Shown: positions 1 through 13,105, numbered from the stretch's first letter. The stretch: 21,436 nucleotides of DNA from Saccoglossus kowalevskii (GCF_000003605.2 NW_003122913.1:378939-400374), one strand, 5' to 3'. Notes: a model not told the origin generated them from the sequence alone. Numbers and translations: made by a program.

Positions 1-1656
1 ATGACGCATTTATTCTTTTGCAATTTCCTGGCCAAATATTGTCCCATTTATTTGATTTACCTAATTTTCTCCTTTGAATCTGATTTGCTTATTTCAATAT
101 TTGTAGTGTTGTCTGTAATATAATATAATCCAATAAAATAATCGTGTGCGTACAAAAATGTAATTATGTACAGTACATCGACAACAATAATTACACGTCA
201 CATCACGTTTGCATTTCCTGTTTTGTGATATAGTCACTTGGGAGATTATATTACTGTTATAGTAATATCAAAATGCAGTAAAGTAAGTGCAATTCAAACG
301 TTTCATGTCGTTTAATTAGAGACCTTTTACAAAAATGAAAAATGTACTAAACCGTTATTATACAGCAATGTTCAGAATCATGTCATTCTCATTACGTCTC
401 ATTAAACGGTCATCGTTTGTCTACTGTTTTAAAGGAACATCTACGTTTTACTAGTGTCGATAAAATGTTTTTTTTTACGTTTTACCTCATCAGAAATATG
501 ACATTTTGAAAAACATATATTTTAGCATAATTATGAAAATAGAAAAAAACATGAAATAACATTAATATGACAAGCCGCAACTGCACATGTTGTCACTCTT
601 ATACATCGCCTTAAATGTACAATAATGTACATACCGTTTCGCGATTCAAAACCAACGTCATTTACATAAAATATGCGTATTGTGAGCGTTCGCGTGTGAG
701 GCCTTAACATGAAATCCAAGCTTTTGGAATTTTTTTTTTGAGCTTGCATATATATATAATGTTTTCAGTCGTACATGTAGTGCTGTGCTGTAACAACATT
801 ATCGGACTTCCCACAACGTCATAATGCATTAGTTGATATTATGGCAATGATAATATGCTAATACTCCAAGATGTTTGTATAAATACTGAAAAGGTGACAT
901 ATTCTGAATACGAAGAGATTTATTTCAGGTGATTCTGTTTTGTTTTAATTTCTTAAATACTTTATTATCTATAGATACGTTTATTCATTCATTCGATAGT
1001 TGAAGCAACATTATACAGGTTCAGGATCAAATAAATTAGAACAATGGCATATTATAAGCTAAAGGTCAATCGTAAGTCTATAATGAACCTCTTAAACCTG
1101 TAGATGCGTCAGCGTCAGGATAAGTATATTGTACAGTGTACGACTTGATGGTTGCAATAGCCATCAATCAAATAAACACAATCGCTCGGATTACTTTACT
1201 TGTCGAGTGTCGAGGTTGTACTAATATACCATATTTATTTATATGTCCTTGGTTACTGAAAAGATGAGAGCTTTGCGTATAACTGTAGTGACATCTCTCA
1301 GATTGACACTTGAGAATATGAGGCCCATACGTGCGTAGTATCTTTACTAGATCTTTGCAGAATTTGTAATCTCATACATTCCCATCAAGATCATCATAAT
1401 AATAACTTCTATGGCGTTGTGATTTAAATTTACAAATTAACTGTTACGTGTTATTGAACACAACCACAATGTCGGTCAGTTTCTGTATTTATCGGTGCTA
1501 TATATAGATTTGAAACGTAAATCAAAATCACGAACAAAATCCGATTTATATGTCTCTTATGTGCTTATTCCCGATGTGCATGTTTTTAATTAGTAGTTTT
1601 ACAACTCAAATTATGCGTAAGCTTCTTTGAAATTCTTTTAAATTATTAACAACAAC

Positions 1657-2026
1657 ATAACTTGGCATTGCTTATGTACATCACACTTGACGACATATAA
1701 TCCACGTACGCTGTGCAACAATTCATTAATTAATCCCCAAAACGTTGTATTTGAAATCCAATCAAAAAAGTATCACGTTATCTGTTTATCGCGGTGGCAT
1801 CTAAAGCACTAAAGCTATAATACTAAAACTATTTTCCATAGATCTGTGCTACATATAATTGCAATTTAAGTCTGTGTGAACAAACCTGAATCTGGTTAAT
1901 TTTAGAGAATGATATTATTTTTTTCATAGTTATGAGACATTCAGAGCAATATGACCGTCCTTGGACACATATAGTCCTCCAGATCTCGTTGAGAAGAATA
2001 CAGACACGATACTGTATTTCCAGCTT
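1657..2026. other. Block present only in copy A (about 370 bp)
   Basis: In copy B the sequence attattaacaacaac runs straight into aaatagtaatcaa (about 10305-10335), while copy A has about 370 bp between the equivalents. The 3' part (about 1930-2026) is less AT-rich than its surroundings and is preceded by a T-rich tract ending in tag near 1929, which resembles a splice acceptor. An open frame of about 50 codons runs from the ATG at 1932 to near 2083, but I recognise no family in it and it could be chance. Confidence 0.6.
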
Positions 2027-2952
2027 AAATAGTGATCAATTTGTCTCAAAGTCAAGTACAAAATACCATTGCTTCATTTATCAGTGAAACTGTGGACAAA
2101 ATGACGGTAGAGAATGAAACAGATTTTGTTGTTGTCTCGCTCTGTTTCGCTGTCTCCTTGCCTCGCTCTCAACGAGATTTCTGCGGCCATCTGTATCTAA
2201 GGTTTCTTAATGCCTTAATACGACGTTGTTAAACTTGATTATACCCGACGATGATCGCGTGAATCGAAAATTCACTCGTACTTATTTTAGCGTTGTGATA
2301 TTCTTAAATTTGACCATGATCTGCACTCTGCGTTTATGATATAAGCAGATAATATTCGGGCGGAGATAAGTCACAAGATGTCCCACGTTGCTAAGACGCG
2401 CACCACTTTACCATGTATTTATATTGGCCGTGCTTGAGCTGCTGTGGAACGCCCAACGAAGAACTGGTGGAAACAGCTAAATTCAAGAAAATATCACATT
2501 CAACTTTAAACTAACCCTGAACAACAAAATGTATATATGCTGCACACGCAGGGGTAATCTTGTTACACTGTTTCGAGGAGTCTCAAGTCAAATTTTTCAG
2601 GGCGTTTTTGGTCTTTGTTTTCTGCGTGATGGTTGCCATGCAACGAAAATGCCCGGATGTCCGCCCCGCAAATAGCGTCTTTGGTAAATTTAATTTACAT
2701 GGATGGCCAAACCTGTTTTATTCAATCTGTACAATCATGTATGTTATGCTTATTTAATATTTTCACAAACGTTCTCTGAACCCAAAATATCTCCGACATA
2801 CGGGAAAGAATATCAGTATTCAGCACAATATATCTGCTAACAATGACAAAATCTTGTACGTTGATGTCGCAGAGGGCACCACGTATATCTGCCATTACAG
2901 TCAGCTAAGTTCCAGTCAATTTTGGTCCTGTAAAAGTCGATAAAACGATCAC

Positions 2953-4265
2953 TTCATTTATAGAATGTGTACTATTTTAGTAGCTATATTCTGGTCAGGA
3001 TGCATGCCATTATGACAGTAATAACAGATACGATATTTATATCATAGCGACATGGTGTTTGATATTGTTTCTATGTGGCGTAGACGACACGTGTAAAAAT
3101 ACATTGTTTACACATAAATCTAACGCGCTCTTGGTGTTCACAAAAACTGTTTTACATCTCCAATGAGTTTATGAAAACAATATTTCAAAGTCTGAACAGT
3201 GAATTACCTCGAGAAATTGTCTAGAAGAAAATATCTTAAAATCACTAATACTACAATGTTTAGAATGGATTTTTAGAATAGTAACAAAATAGCTAAAAAG
3301 GTGAATCCTGATCTTTGCATGTGACTCAGGTCACGTGTGTGTAGGATAGTACTGATATCTGGTTGCCATGGTGCAAGATACCAATGTCCACCAATATTCA
3401 TCGTGTATAGTGGTATTGAATATAATATGTTTTTATAGAGAATGACGTACTAAAATCCGGTTACCCACTATCGTTTGTAACACGTCTTTTAACACATATA
3501 ATTGTGTATAAGGTGTTACATTATGGGTCTAAGTTCCCCCAAAATGCATTTTGAACATAATTTATAACTATACACTATTCGAAAATATGCACTTTTAATA
3601 GTAGATTCTGAATTCTAAAATAAAACAGAAGAAATGCTGAAAATAAATTAAATCATTTAAAAAATTCTGTTCTGATCAACCTTATGTTTTTGTATTTACA
3701 ACCAAACAAAACCAAATTAATAGGACTAATGAACACAATAAATAAGTATTTTCATCTACAAGAAATCAATATAGAACCGTTTGTACAGTAGAATTATTTA
3801 CAACTAAATTTGACCTATGACCCTAAGTAAATCATCAAGCTTTTGTACATAAAGCATCATCTGGCAGAGGTGTCTGGTCATGTCACATAATGGGACTTCG
3901 TCTGCGTGTTACTGATAACATGTGAGTTGTCATATTCCTTGAAACATTGTTATGAATATGCTTCAAACGGTAAAATACTCTTTTGAAATGTTTTTATCCG
4001 CTCACAGTGTTTTGATCAGAATGTTTTTTACTGCACAAATTACACAAGTTAGGTACAATATAAACCTGCAATGACTAGGTGAAGTGTTTTTATAGTTCTT
4101 CAGACCAGACAAAATAAAATATCGGTAATTGAATTTCACTGAATATGATTTGTTTATGTCGATTTTACCACCTTGCTACTCTTATAAATCTGTTTGTGTC
4201 CAGGAGCATCAGCTTGTTGGAAATGAAAATGCTGCGAGTCAAAACTAATCCCGTCAAGATTGTTC
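2953..4265. other. Block present only in copy A (about 1.3 kb)
   Basis: This block is absent from copy B, where the two flanks are joined precisely. No terminal inverted repeats, poly(A) tail or clear target-site duplication are visible, so a deletion from copy B is at least as likely as an insertion into copy A. On the - strand a 34-codon frame ends with TAG at 3806-3804 and reads like a short protein tail (…CDMTRHLCQMMLYVQKLDDL…). It is discussed as a weak terminal-exon candidate in the findings. The rest is AT-rich and unremarkable. Confidence 0.6.
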
Positions 4266-4959
4266 AAAGAGATAATGCAATGTTACAAGGAACATTGATA
4301 GTAATGTATCTGTTTATTTCGGCGTCCACTGTAATAAAAACTAGTAAATAGTACTAATCTTGCAAAACCTAAAAAAGTGTTGGTTTGGCTGTACTTAAAC
4401 TGTACACACGGTTTATCTAGGGCAAGACAGTTGTACAAATTTAATTTTCAATAAACTTTTATTATAAACTAAATGTTTATTTGTAATAAAGCGGAAATTT
4501 AACAATATTTTGTGTGCAATGTATATTCGTTATTCACAGAAACTTTTGATTCTGAAAAGAATATTTATACACACAACCCGTTCAAAATGCCGCAAAGTGA
4601 AATACATTTTAAACGCGTATTATTTCATACTCAAGCAAGAGAAGAGGCACGTGAGACTTGTTTAATAATTAGCTTTGCACTCTCAGAGTGGGCATTTCAT
4701 TGTATGTAGTTTTAAAACCAGCATTTTTTCCAACAACAAAAACGAAAAAGAGAAACTGTAGTCCTCGCATCAATTCATTTTTTTAATATCTTAGCTTCCA
4801 CATACAATGATACACTAATTATCTCGATGCAAAATATTTTATTTCATAGTAATTCTTTAAAACAATTTTTTAATACTGTCACATGCATACTAAAACTCAT
4901 AGAAGTGTAACATAGTAACAATCAATTTACATATGTAATTAGTTCATAAAATGCACCAA

Positions 4960-5105
4960 TATGCATTGTTGCACCAAGTAAAGGGTAGTAACAATAGTAA
5001 TTATGAAAGATAGAGAGAGAGAAGGGAGGAAGGACTTTGAATATTTGACATTCACTTAAGACGTTGTAACAATACACATGGATAAATTGTGCTACTAAAA
5101 ATTGA
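4960..5105. other. Block present only in copy A, with a purine tract
   Basis: About 146 bp separates two flanks that are adjacent in copy B near 12440-12450. It includes a purine-only tract at about 5005-5034 rich in ga and gga runs. The block shows no terminal repeats and no gene. Confidence 0.5.
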
Positions 5106-6545
5106 AAATGAATGAATGACCACAAAATACAAATTGAAATATTTAAAGAAATAATTAATACATCTTGTTCAGCATAACATTTTCAAATGTAATAAATGCA
5201 CTGAAGTAATTTTGATGTCATATTTTCAGAAGACGCCGCCATATAATTTTTTTTGATTTAGACGATATTATTTCAAGCTACAGGCTGTCTAAAATATTCA
5301 TCCAACAAACAACCAACATATATTCCACTCACCACAAAAATTGTATCTATAATTGAACAACCAAGAAAGCAACTCCACCCTAAAGGCAATGAAACAGCAT
5401 ATTACAACCAAGCATTGCAAACACGTATCCCAACACACCTCCCATTATAACCGTCAGCATCAGTGGTTGCTATGCTCATTTAAATGTATGTACAACAAGC
5501 TTAGCCAATAAATGGACGCGACTCGTCAAACTTTTGACCAACCACCCATTCAATTTATTGTTGAGTGAGGGCGCCATTTACTGGTGAAAAGGGATCTTTT
5601 AAAGAAATGTAACATATATAATATCACAAGCAGTGAATATAAAGTAGACATATGAGTCTAGCCCTCACTAAATCTCCTTTCACAATTGGTAATAAGCCGT
5701 TGATGTTTGTGTTTTTGGGATTCACTTCGACCTGCCTACGAAAAGATTGCATATGTTTTAACGTACGTCTTTTGAAACCAATATATGAAACTAATACTGC
5801 TCGTTACTCGTTCACATAGAGCTAGAGCACGAGTAATACAGTCATTTGGTAGATACGTTGGCACATTTAATAAACACATTTTAGTGGATGGATGAAAAAG
5901 TGTCACTACGGAAAAACAGATCGACCCTGTCCTTGAAGCGACAATGATGTTGTTACAACCGAATGTGTATTATATATTCGTAATCGGTACCAGTTTGATC
6001 AACAAACATATACAACTGTTATCTGATATACGGCATTTGTTGCCTTTTCCTGACTCGGCTTTATATCTTCTGAACTAACTTTGGAATCTTAATTTATAAG
6101 CGCGGATGAGAGGCCAACAGAACGTTATGAAATTGCATAAAGAACACTGAATCCCTATGTGTTGATAGTGTATTCTTGAGCTCATTAATGTAATCAAGCT
6201 ACCGGGTATACTTTGTCAACACGACTACTAATGTTGGAGTGCATTAAATCAGAAAACTGCGTCAGAGATAGGAGAATTCTTTATTCTATGAGAATTTTTG
6301 GGAATACTGTATTTCCTAACTTTATGATAAATAATCGATTTCGACTAAACGACGAATTGAATTTTGTTATAAACAGCATCATAATTTGAAATACGCATTA
6401 AACTAATGTTTCTTATCAAATTAAAAACGTTAACCTAATTAAATCAGAACATGTGGAAATGTGCATTGATCAGTATATTAGAACATTTCATGTGTATGTT
6501 AACTTACATGTATTACTGTATATAAAAATGTCGTTCTCAACTGAT

Positions 6546-6957
6546 GTGAGCGTTACAATTAAACATAACATGTTCGCTATATTGAATATGCGCACATACA
6601 TTTGAATGCAAGTAAATTTTACCGACCGTGTTTATCGCATTGTTTTCTGAACCCTGCAATTGTGATTCCCTAAAATGAAATCTGAACAATGTTGAAAATC
6701 AATCAGTGCTTTGTTGCGTTTGTGATGCTATGGATTGGAATTTTAGCATTGACGTCACACGGACAGACATGTAATAATACAATAACCGAGCAGTTGAACA
6801 ACGTAGTATATATTCACGTCGCTAATCACCATTTTGTGGGACACACACTCGATGTGGTAAAAGTGTTCAGCATCTTTGAGTGCAGTAGCATGGGTCAAGA
6901 ATGATCTAGACGGACAAATCGATGTGAAAATAATTCTAAAGCCGCGTCCAGTATCAA
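6546..6957 (+). other. 412-bp copy A-specific segment flanked by 9-bp direct repeats
   Basis: The 9-mer tcaactgat occurs at 6537-6545 and again at 6958-6966. Copy B has a single related site, tcaacggat at 14300-14308, and lacks everything between. That is the pattern of an insertion with a target-site duplication, or equally of a deletion in copy B between short direct repeats. The segment has no terminal inverted repeats and no poly(A) end, so it does not match a standard transposon or SINE. It contains the secreted-protein exon candidate at 6689-6904. Confidence 0.65.
6689..6904 (+). CDS. Possible first exon of a secreted PAN/apple-like protein (71 codons, partial)
   Basis: The frame begins at ATG 6689 (context aacaATG) and has the form of a secretory signal peptide. 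A short N-terminus with one Lys is followed by a hydrophobic core, FVAFVMLWIGILAL, at residues 9-22, then a polar stretch SHGQ with a plausible signal-peptidase site near residue 26, then a Cys. The mature part contains NHHFVGHTLDV followed about ten residues later by FECSSM. This resembles the opening of PAN/apple domains in invertebrate secreted proteins, where an (N)H..xGH motif precedes the first conserved Cys pair. The usual next Cys (CxxxC) reads Gly here, and a TGA at 6902-6904 ends the frame far short of a full domain of about 80 residues. A donor-like gtaaaagt lies at 6857. It may be a true first exon with the rest elsewhere, or a gene relic. The signal peptide is moderately convincing; the domain assignment is weak. 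Confidence 0.38.
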   Translation: MLKINQCFVAFVMLWIGILALTSHGQTCNNTITEQLNNVVYIHVANHHFVGHTLDVVKVFSIFECSSMGQE

Positions 6958-7146
6958 TCAACTGATATACGATACTGACATTAGCTATTTTGTGCGCTGT
7001 GGGGAGAGTTCAAAATCATTGATGTCGGTTAGTATAATGAAGTCATCATTATCAATAACATATCGCTTTGCCACACACACACGACTAACATGTGTTAGTT
7101 GTCAGTTAAATTTGTTTGTGTTCTCCAAATTCTATACTTTTTTCAA

Positions 7147-7320
7147 GGCGGTGCAGGGAGTTCGGGAAGGCGGTGTGCACCACCGAGATACACGGAGTGG
7201 GTGTGGCGGTGCAGGAAGGTCGGAAGAGGCAGTGTGCACCACGGAGAAACAGAGAGTGGGTGTGGCGGTGCAGAGAGGTCGGCAAAGGCGGTGTGCACTA
7301 CGGAGATACAGAGGGTGGGT
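7147..7320 (+). repeat. GC-rich 58-59-bp minisatellite, 3 copies
   Basis: Three tandem units start at 7147, 7205 and 7264, each opening with ggcggtgcag and carrying gtgtgcac followed by a cggaga-type core and gtgggt. Units differ by several substitutions. The base composition is strikingly G-rich in an AT-rich setting. Three overlapping + frames are open through it only because the repeat lacks stop trinucleotides; the 58/59-bp period is not a multiple of three, so the frames are not evidence of coding. It sits about 40 bp beyond the right breakpoint of copy A. Confidence 0.9.
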
Positions 7321-8610
7321 AATTTAGATCTTTACTTGTCTTTAATTTGACATAAACTAAACGTTTGACACGTACCCGATTTCACAACGAGTATATTAAT
7401 CGTTAGATACTGGATACTTTTTTTCCGGCCGAGGTCGGCGTAAGTAGCCCCCGAGCATGCGAGAGTGCATACAACATAGGTCAGCAAGAGTCATATCCGG
7501 GCCATATACTTTATACGCCCCAGTACAAATGAAAACAATTACTTCGAGCTCCAGGTGTTTTATTTATTTAAATAAATATTATTATTTATTCAAACGTTCT
7601 CAATGCGGATTATTTTTTGTACATGGCAACACAACACAACATTTTAAACATGCAGGCGCCTATACACTCTCACTTACATTTCATAAACTTCTCATTTTTA
7701 TAATTAAAGATACATATAAATTAGAAAGTAGCTTAAATATTCAATGTTCGTCTTTATAATCAATAACCTGAATATATAAGCCAAGCCCCTTTAGTACCTG
7801 TGTGTATATTTGTATTCAATCTACGTTTACAGAGTTTCGATTTGCAATTCTTTAATTAGAGAGAATTATATATCATGATGAATGTACGAAGTGACTAGCA
7901 TATCCTATAATATACACAATATGATAATATAATCTTTAGATACCATGCTATATGTTACTGTGGCATATAACTTCCAATTACAGCCCTGTAAATTGATGGG
8001 TATTAGGAGATATTTGTGAAGCTATCGTTAATTCGGCGTTACTGGTGTCCTTATTGAAGGATATTAAAGTAATTAGAATCAGGCGGCTTATCCAATCTTA
8101 TTCAATTTAATATAAATGGTTCATTTTAGTTCGTGCATTTCGGGATATTTTGTATAAAACTTTGTGTTCTATGACAAATTTATATGAAATGTTGTGGTTG
8201 CGCATTTACTGGTCATGTTTCTTTCACAGTAAATGTATTTTTTTCAATAGTTAATAAAAAATATTTGAATGCTTAAGATTCAATGCGGACACGTTCATTT
8301 GTTTACTCGAGCTGTTATACTACCGTGTTGTGTGAAAGATCGAGATATGTTCGAATGAAAATCTTTGTATATAAATTCATAAATGATACATTCGTTATGA
8401 AACCACGAAACATTATACATTATCGAGTGCATGACATTCACCATTATACAACACGACGAACAACTAGACAACACCTGCTATTTTAATCTCAATTTATATG
8501 TTGCTAAAAGAGAATATACCTTGATTTATTCATCATGGGTATCATTAACTGTGTAGACTTGATGTTCGAATTATAATATGTTAACCCGCCGTACATTGTA
8601 CATTGTCACG
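7321..8610. other. Spacer between the two large copies, no gene seen
   Basis: This is AT-rich sequence with no homology to the duplicated unit that I can see. A short GC-rich patch at about 7426-7455 contains ccggccgaggtcgg. A perfect 18-bp palindrome, tatttatttaaataaata, lies at 7561-7578. The longest open frames (about 7457-7759 and 8283-8486, + strand) have low-complexity AT-driven composition and no recognisable domain. Confidence 0.6.
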
Positions 8611-10536
8611 ATGACACACTTATTCTTTTGCAATTTCCAAAAATGTTTTCTCCTTTGAATTTAGCTAACAATTGCGGACATCTGATTTGCTTATTTCATT
8701 ATTTGTGCTGTTGTCTGAAATTTAATATAATCCAATAAAAAAATGAAATTATGTGCAGTACATCACCAACAATAATTACACGTCACATCATTTTTGCATT
8801 TCCTATTTTGTGATATGGACACTTGGGTGATTATAGTAATGCTATAGTAATATCAAAATGCAATGTTCCATGAGTGTTTTAAGGTAAGTGCAATTCAAAC
8901 GTTTCACGTCGTATGTCGTTTAATTAGAGGCTTTTTATACAAATGAAAACAAATTACTAAAGCGTTATTATATGGCAGCAATGTTCAAATTCATGCCATT
9001 CTCAATACTTCACATTAAACGGTTATCGTTCGTCAACTGTTTAAAAAGAATGTGCACGTTTTTCTAGTGTTGTTAATATTTATTTTTTGATTATGTTTTA
9101 GCTCATCAGAAATATGACATTTTGAAAAACATGTATTTTAGCATAATCATAAAAATAGATAAAAATATAAAATACCATTACTAGGACAAACTGCGACTGT
9201 ACAGGTTGTAACTCATATACATCGACTTAAATGTAAAATAATGCACATGCAGTTTTGCGATTCAAAACCAACGTCATTCACATAAAATATCTTAAACTAA
9301 ATCTGTATTGCGAGCGTTCGTATGTGAGGCCTTAACAAGACATCCAACATTTTGGAAATTTGTTTTCTAGCTTGATAAATCTGAATAGGAGAGACAGTGA
9401 CTACTCTATACATACAATGTTTTCAGTCATACATGTAGTGCCGTGCTATAACAACATCAGTGTTATTCCCACAAAGTCATAATTCATTTTCAGTTGATAA
9501 TATGGCAATAATATTATGCTAATAGACCAAAACGTTTGTATAAATTCTGAAAAGTGGATATATTCTGAATACGAAGGGATTTTAGGTTACTTTGTTTCGT
9601 TTTAACTTCTTAAATACTTTGTTATCTATAAATAGTTTTACGTATGTTCATTCAATAGTTATTATAAACTCGGCAACATTATACAGGTTCAGGATCACAT
9701 ACATTCGGACAATGGCATCTCATGTGCAAAAGGTCAATCGTGAAAGTATAATTAACCTTTTAAACCTGTACACGGTTTAGCATAGATGCAGGCTAGGAAA
9801 ATTGTACAGCGTATGATTTGATGGTTGCAATATTCATCAATCAAATAAACGCAATCGCTCGAGTCTCTTTGTCTGTCGAGTGTCGAGGTTGTACTAATAT
9901 GCCATATTTATTTATAGGTCTTTGGTTACTGACAAGACGAGAGCTTTGCGTATAACTGCAGTGACATCTCTCTGATTGACACTTGAGAATGTGAGGCAAT
10001 ATATATGTATACGTGCGTAGTAACTTTACTAGATATTTGCGGAATTGGTAATCTCACACATTTCCATCATGATCATCATCATAATAACTTCTATGCCGTC
10101 GTGATTTAAATTTACAAATTAACTGTTATGTGTTATTGAACATAACCACAAGGTCGGTCAGTTTCTGTATTAATCGGTGTTATATATAGTTTTGAAACGT
10201 GAATCAAAATCACAGACAAAATCCGATTTGTATGTGTGCTTTATGCTTATTCGCGATGTGTATGTTCACAATTCGAATTATACGTAAGCTTCTTTGAAAA
10301 TCTTTTAAATTATTAACAACAACAAATAGTAATCAAATTTTTCTCAAAGTCATGTCGGATGTACAAAATACCATTGCTTCATTTTTTAAATAAAACAGTG
10401 GACGGAATGATTGGAGTGAATAAAACACTATTTGGATAAAAAACAGGTTTCGTTGCTGTCTCGATCTTTCTCGCTGTCTCGCTCTCAACGATATTTTGAC
10501 GGCCATTTGTATATAAGGTTTATTAATGCCTTAATA

Positions 10537-10935
10537 AGAAACTACATGTGTCAATAGAACAATACTAATTATTTATCAAAATCTCGAACGTGTTCTCTCT
10601 GTTCTGGGCATTGCTTGATCGATAAAGATTGACAGAAAACATCAGAAACAAAGGTTCAAAATGCAATTTACTATATTTCCCCGACGCGAGCAGCACAAAG
10701 AATTGCTGGCATAAGTAGCATTATGACCAAGTTATATTATCTGTGTACAGTACACAGTTTGGGACTAGTTATGAAAACAACTGTCTATCGCGGAATCCTG
10801 ATCGTGCATGCTCAGTAGCGTAACGACCAGAGAACTAGAAACTTGCATATCACTATAGCGATTTGTATTATTTCTATTTTTCGATTGCATTTTTATATTT
10901 GGCTCCTGGCTCTGGTTTCTATAATTTAATTTTAG
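10537..10935. other. Block present only in copy B (about 400 bp)
   Basis: In copy A gccttaata is followed directly by cgacgttgtt (about 2211-2229); in copy B about 399 bp lies between the equivalents. The block contains a hyphenated palindrome, ctgtgtac-a-gtacacag, at 10741-10757, and ends in a T-rich tract with tttag at 10931-10935. No terminal repeats, poly(A) tail or gene are apparent, and insertion versus loss from copy A is undecided. Confidence 0.6.
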
Positions 10936-13105
10936 GACGTTGTTAAGTCGAGAATAGCCGACAATGATCGCGTGAATTGAAAATTCACTCGTACTTATTT
11001 TAGCATTGTGATATTCTTGAATGTGATCATGATCTACCCTCGCAATGTGAGAAGAAAATACTTGGAGCGGAGCTACGTCACAAGATGTTCCACGTTCCTA
11101 AGACGCGCATCAATGTAAGATGTAATGTTTAGGGCTGTGCGTGAGCTGCTGTAGAACGCCTGTCGAAGAGCCGGTGCAAATGGCTAAATTCAAGAAAATA
11201 ACACAAACTCAACTTTGAACTAATCCTGAACATGCAAATTTATATATGCTGCACACGCAGAAGTAATCTTGTTACTCTGTTCAGGGGAATCTCAACAACC
11301 ATCTCGAAGTACATTTTTCTGAGAGTTTTTTGGCTTTTGTTTTCACCGTGATGGTTGCCAGGCGATGAAAATGCCCGGATATCCGCCTGTGAAAATAGCG
11401 TCTTTAGCAAATTAAATTCACATGGATGGTCAAACCGATATTATCCTGTACAATCATGTATGTTATGCTTATTTTATATTTCAAAAAAGTGGTCTAAACC
11501 CAAAATATACCCAACAAACAGGAAAGAATATCGAATAAAACAGTATTCAGCACAATATATCTGCTAACAATAACACAGTCCTGTACGTTGATGTCATAGA
11601 AGGCGCCAGATATATCTACTTTTGCAGTCAGCTAAGTTCCATTCATTTTTGGACTTGTAGAAGTCGAGAAAACGATCACAAAGAGATAATGAAATGTTAC
11701 AAGGACATAAATAGGAATGTATTAGTTTATTTCAGCGTCCACTGTAATACAATCTAGTAACAGGTACTAATCTTTGAAAACATAAAAATGTGTTGGTTTG
11801 GCTGTACATAAACTGTACACCCGGTTTATTTTGGAAAAGGCAGATGTAAAACTTTAATTTTAAATAAATGTTTAATTCAAACTAAATGTTTATTTGTAAT
11901 AAAGCGGAAATTTAACAATATTTATTTGCAATGTACATTCGTTATTCACTGAAACGTTTGATTCTAAAAAAATAATTATTATACACACAACCCGTTCAAA
12001 ATGATTTATGTATGCCCCACAGAGAAATATATTTTAAACGCGTTTATTTATAACCGTGTATTTTCATACTCAAGCAAGAGACACGCGAGACATGTTGTAA
12101 AAATAGCTTTGACCTCTCAGACTGGTTATTTTTTTCTGTATGTAGTTTTGAAACCAACTTACCAACAATGAAAATGAGAAACTGTATGCCTCGCATCATT
12201 ATACTTTATAATATCTTAGCTTCCACATACAAAGATACACTTACTATCTCTATATAAATTATTTTTATTTCATGATAATTCTTCAAAACAAATTTTCAAT
12301 ATATAATTTGTACTGTATTTCGCCTGACTTAATTGTTGTTGTTTTTTTTACTTTCATTGTCACATTGGCATATTGAAACATCATAGAAATGTTACATAGT
12401 AACAATCGATTACAGCTGTGATTAGTTCATAAAATACACCAAATGAACGAATGTCCACAAAATAAAAATTGAAATATTAAAATAAATAATTAATACATCT
12501 TGTTCAGCATAACATTTTTCAATGGTTATAGTTCCCATGATCTGCAAAAGTAACAAATACACTGAATAAATTTGATGTCGTGTTTTCAGAAGACGCCGCC
12601 ATATCAGTCCATGTCTAAAACATTTATCTATTAACCAATCAACACATCTTCCACTCACCACAAAAACTGTATTCATAATTAAACAACCAAGAAAGCAACA
12701 AACATCAGGCTCCATCCTGAAGGCAATGAAAAAAAACATCTTACATCCAAGCATTGCAAACACGAATTCCAAACACCCCTTCCAATATAACCTTCAACAT
12801 CAGTGGTTCCTATACTCATTTGATTGTATGTACAGCAAGCTTAACCAATAGATGGACGCGACTCATCAAACTTTTAACCAACCAAGTGGTGGCGCCATTT
12901 ACTAGTGAAACAGAATCTTTTGAACTTTAAACATATACAATATCACAAGCAGTGAATATAAAGTAGACCCACGAGTCTAGCCCTCACATATTCGCCTGAA
13001 ATACGCAGCTAGAATATCTGATTTAGTATTTAAATAAATATTATATATTGAAATTAAACAATATATTGCGGTGATACGAGTTATAAATATGTATTGACGG
13101 TATCA

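Larger units (their letters stand above)
1..7107 (+). repeat. Large direct duplication, copy A
   Basis: The segment aligns collinearly with 8611-14557. Landmarks shared by both copies include the opening tattcttttgcaatttcc (near 11 and 8621), attatacaggttcaggatca (1010 and 9680), the motif gggaaagaatatcagtattcag-like near 2800 (11520 in copy B), agcggaaatttaacaatatt (4490 and 11905), and ctaaacgacgaattgaattt (6346 and 14047). Identity looks like 80-90% over shared parts, with many small indels. The left boundary is outside the window because homology is already present at base 1. The right boundary is close to 7107, where both copies read a form of ttagttgtcag and then diverge. Outside the copy-specific blocks listed separately I find no supported gene: open frames here are not kept open in the other copy. 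The coordinates of blocks are approximate to a few bases because they come from reading by eye. Confidence 0.9.

Noticed and set aside
2032-2232. 66-codon + frame in copy A
   Set aside because: The copy B equivalent (about 10320-10530) has stops and indels in this frame.
2560-2757. 65-codon + frame and the partly matching copy B frame at 11355-11567
   Set aside because: The two copies are open in different frames of the homologous sequence, as expected from non-coding DNA.
4145-4351. 68-codon + frame, and a 20-codon - strand stretch at 4231-4172 with splice-like ends
   Set aside because: No domain. The - strand piece is too short and its donor (gtggta) is poor.
6992-7350. Three overlapping + strand frames with Gly/Arg/Cys-rich peptides
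   Set aside because: They are open in all three frames only across the G-rich minisatellite; the period is not a multiple of three and no family is recognised.
12422-12772. 116-codon frame on the - strand, hydrophobic, one of the longer open frames
   Set aside because: The homologous stretch of copy A (about 5150-5440) has several indels that are not multiples of three and multiple stops, and there is no domain. This is AT-rich noise.
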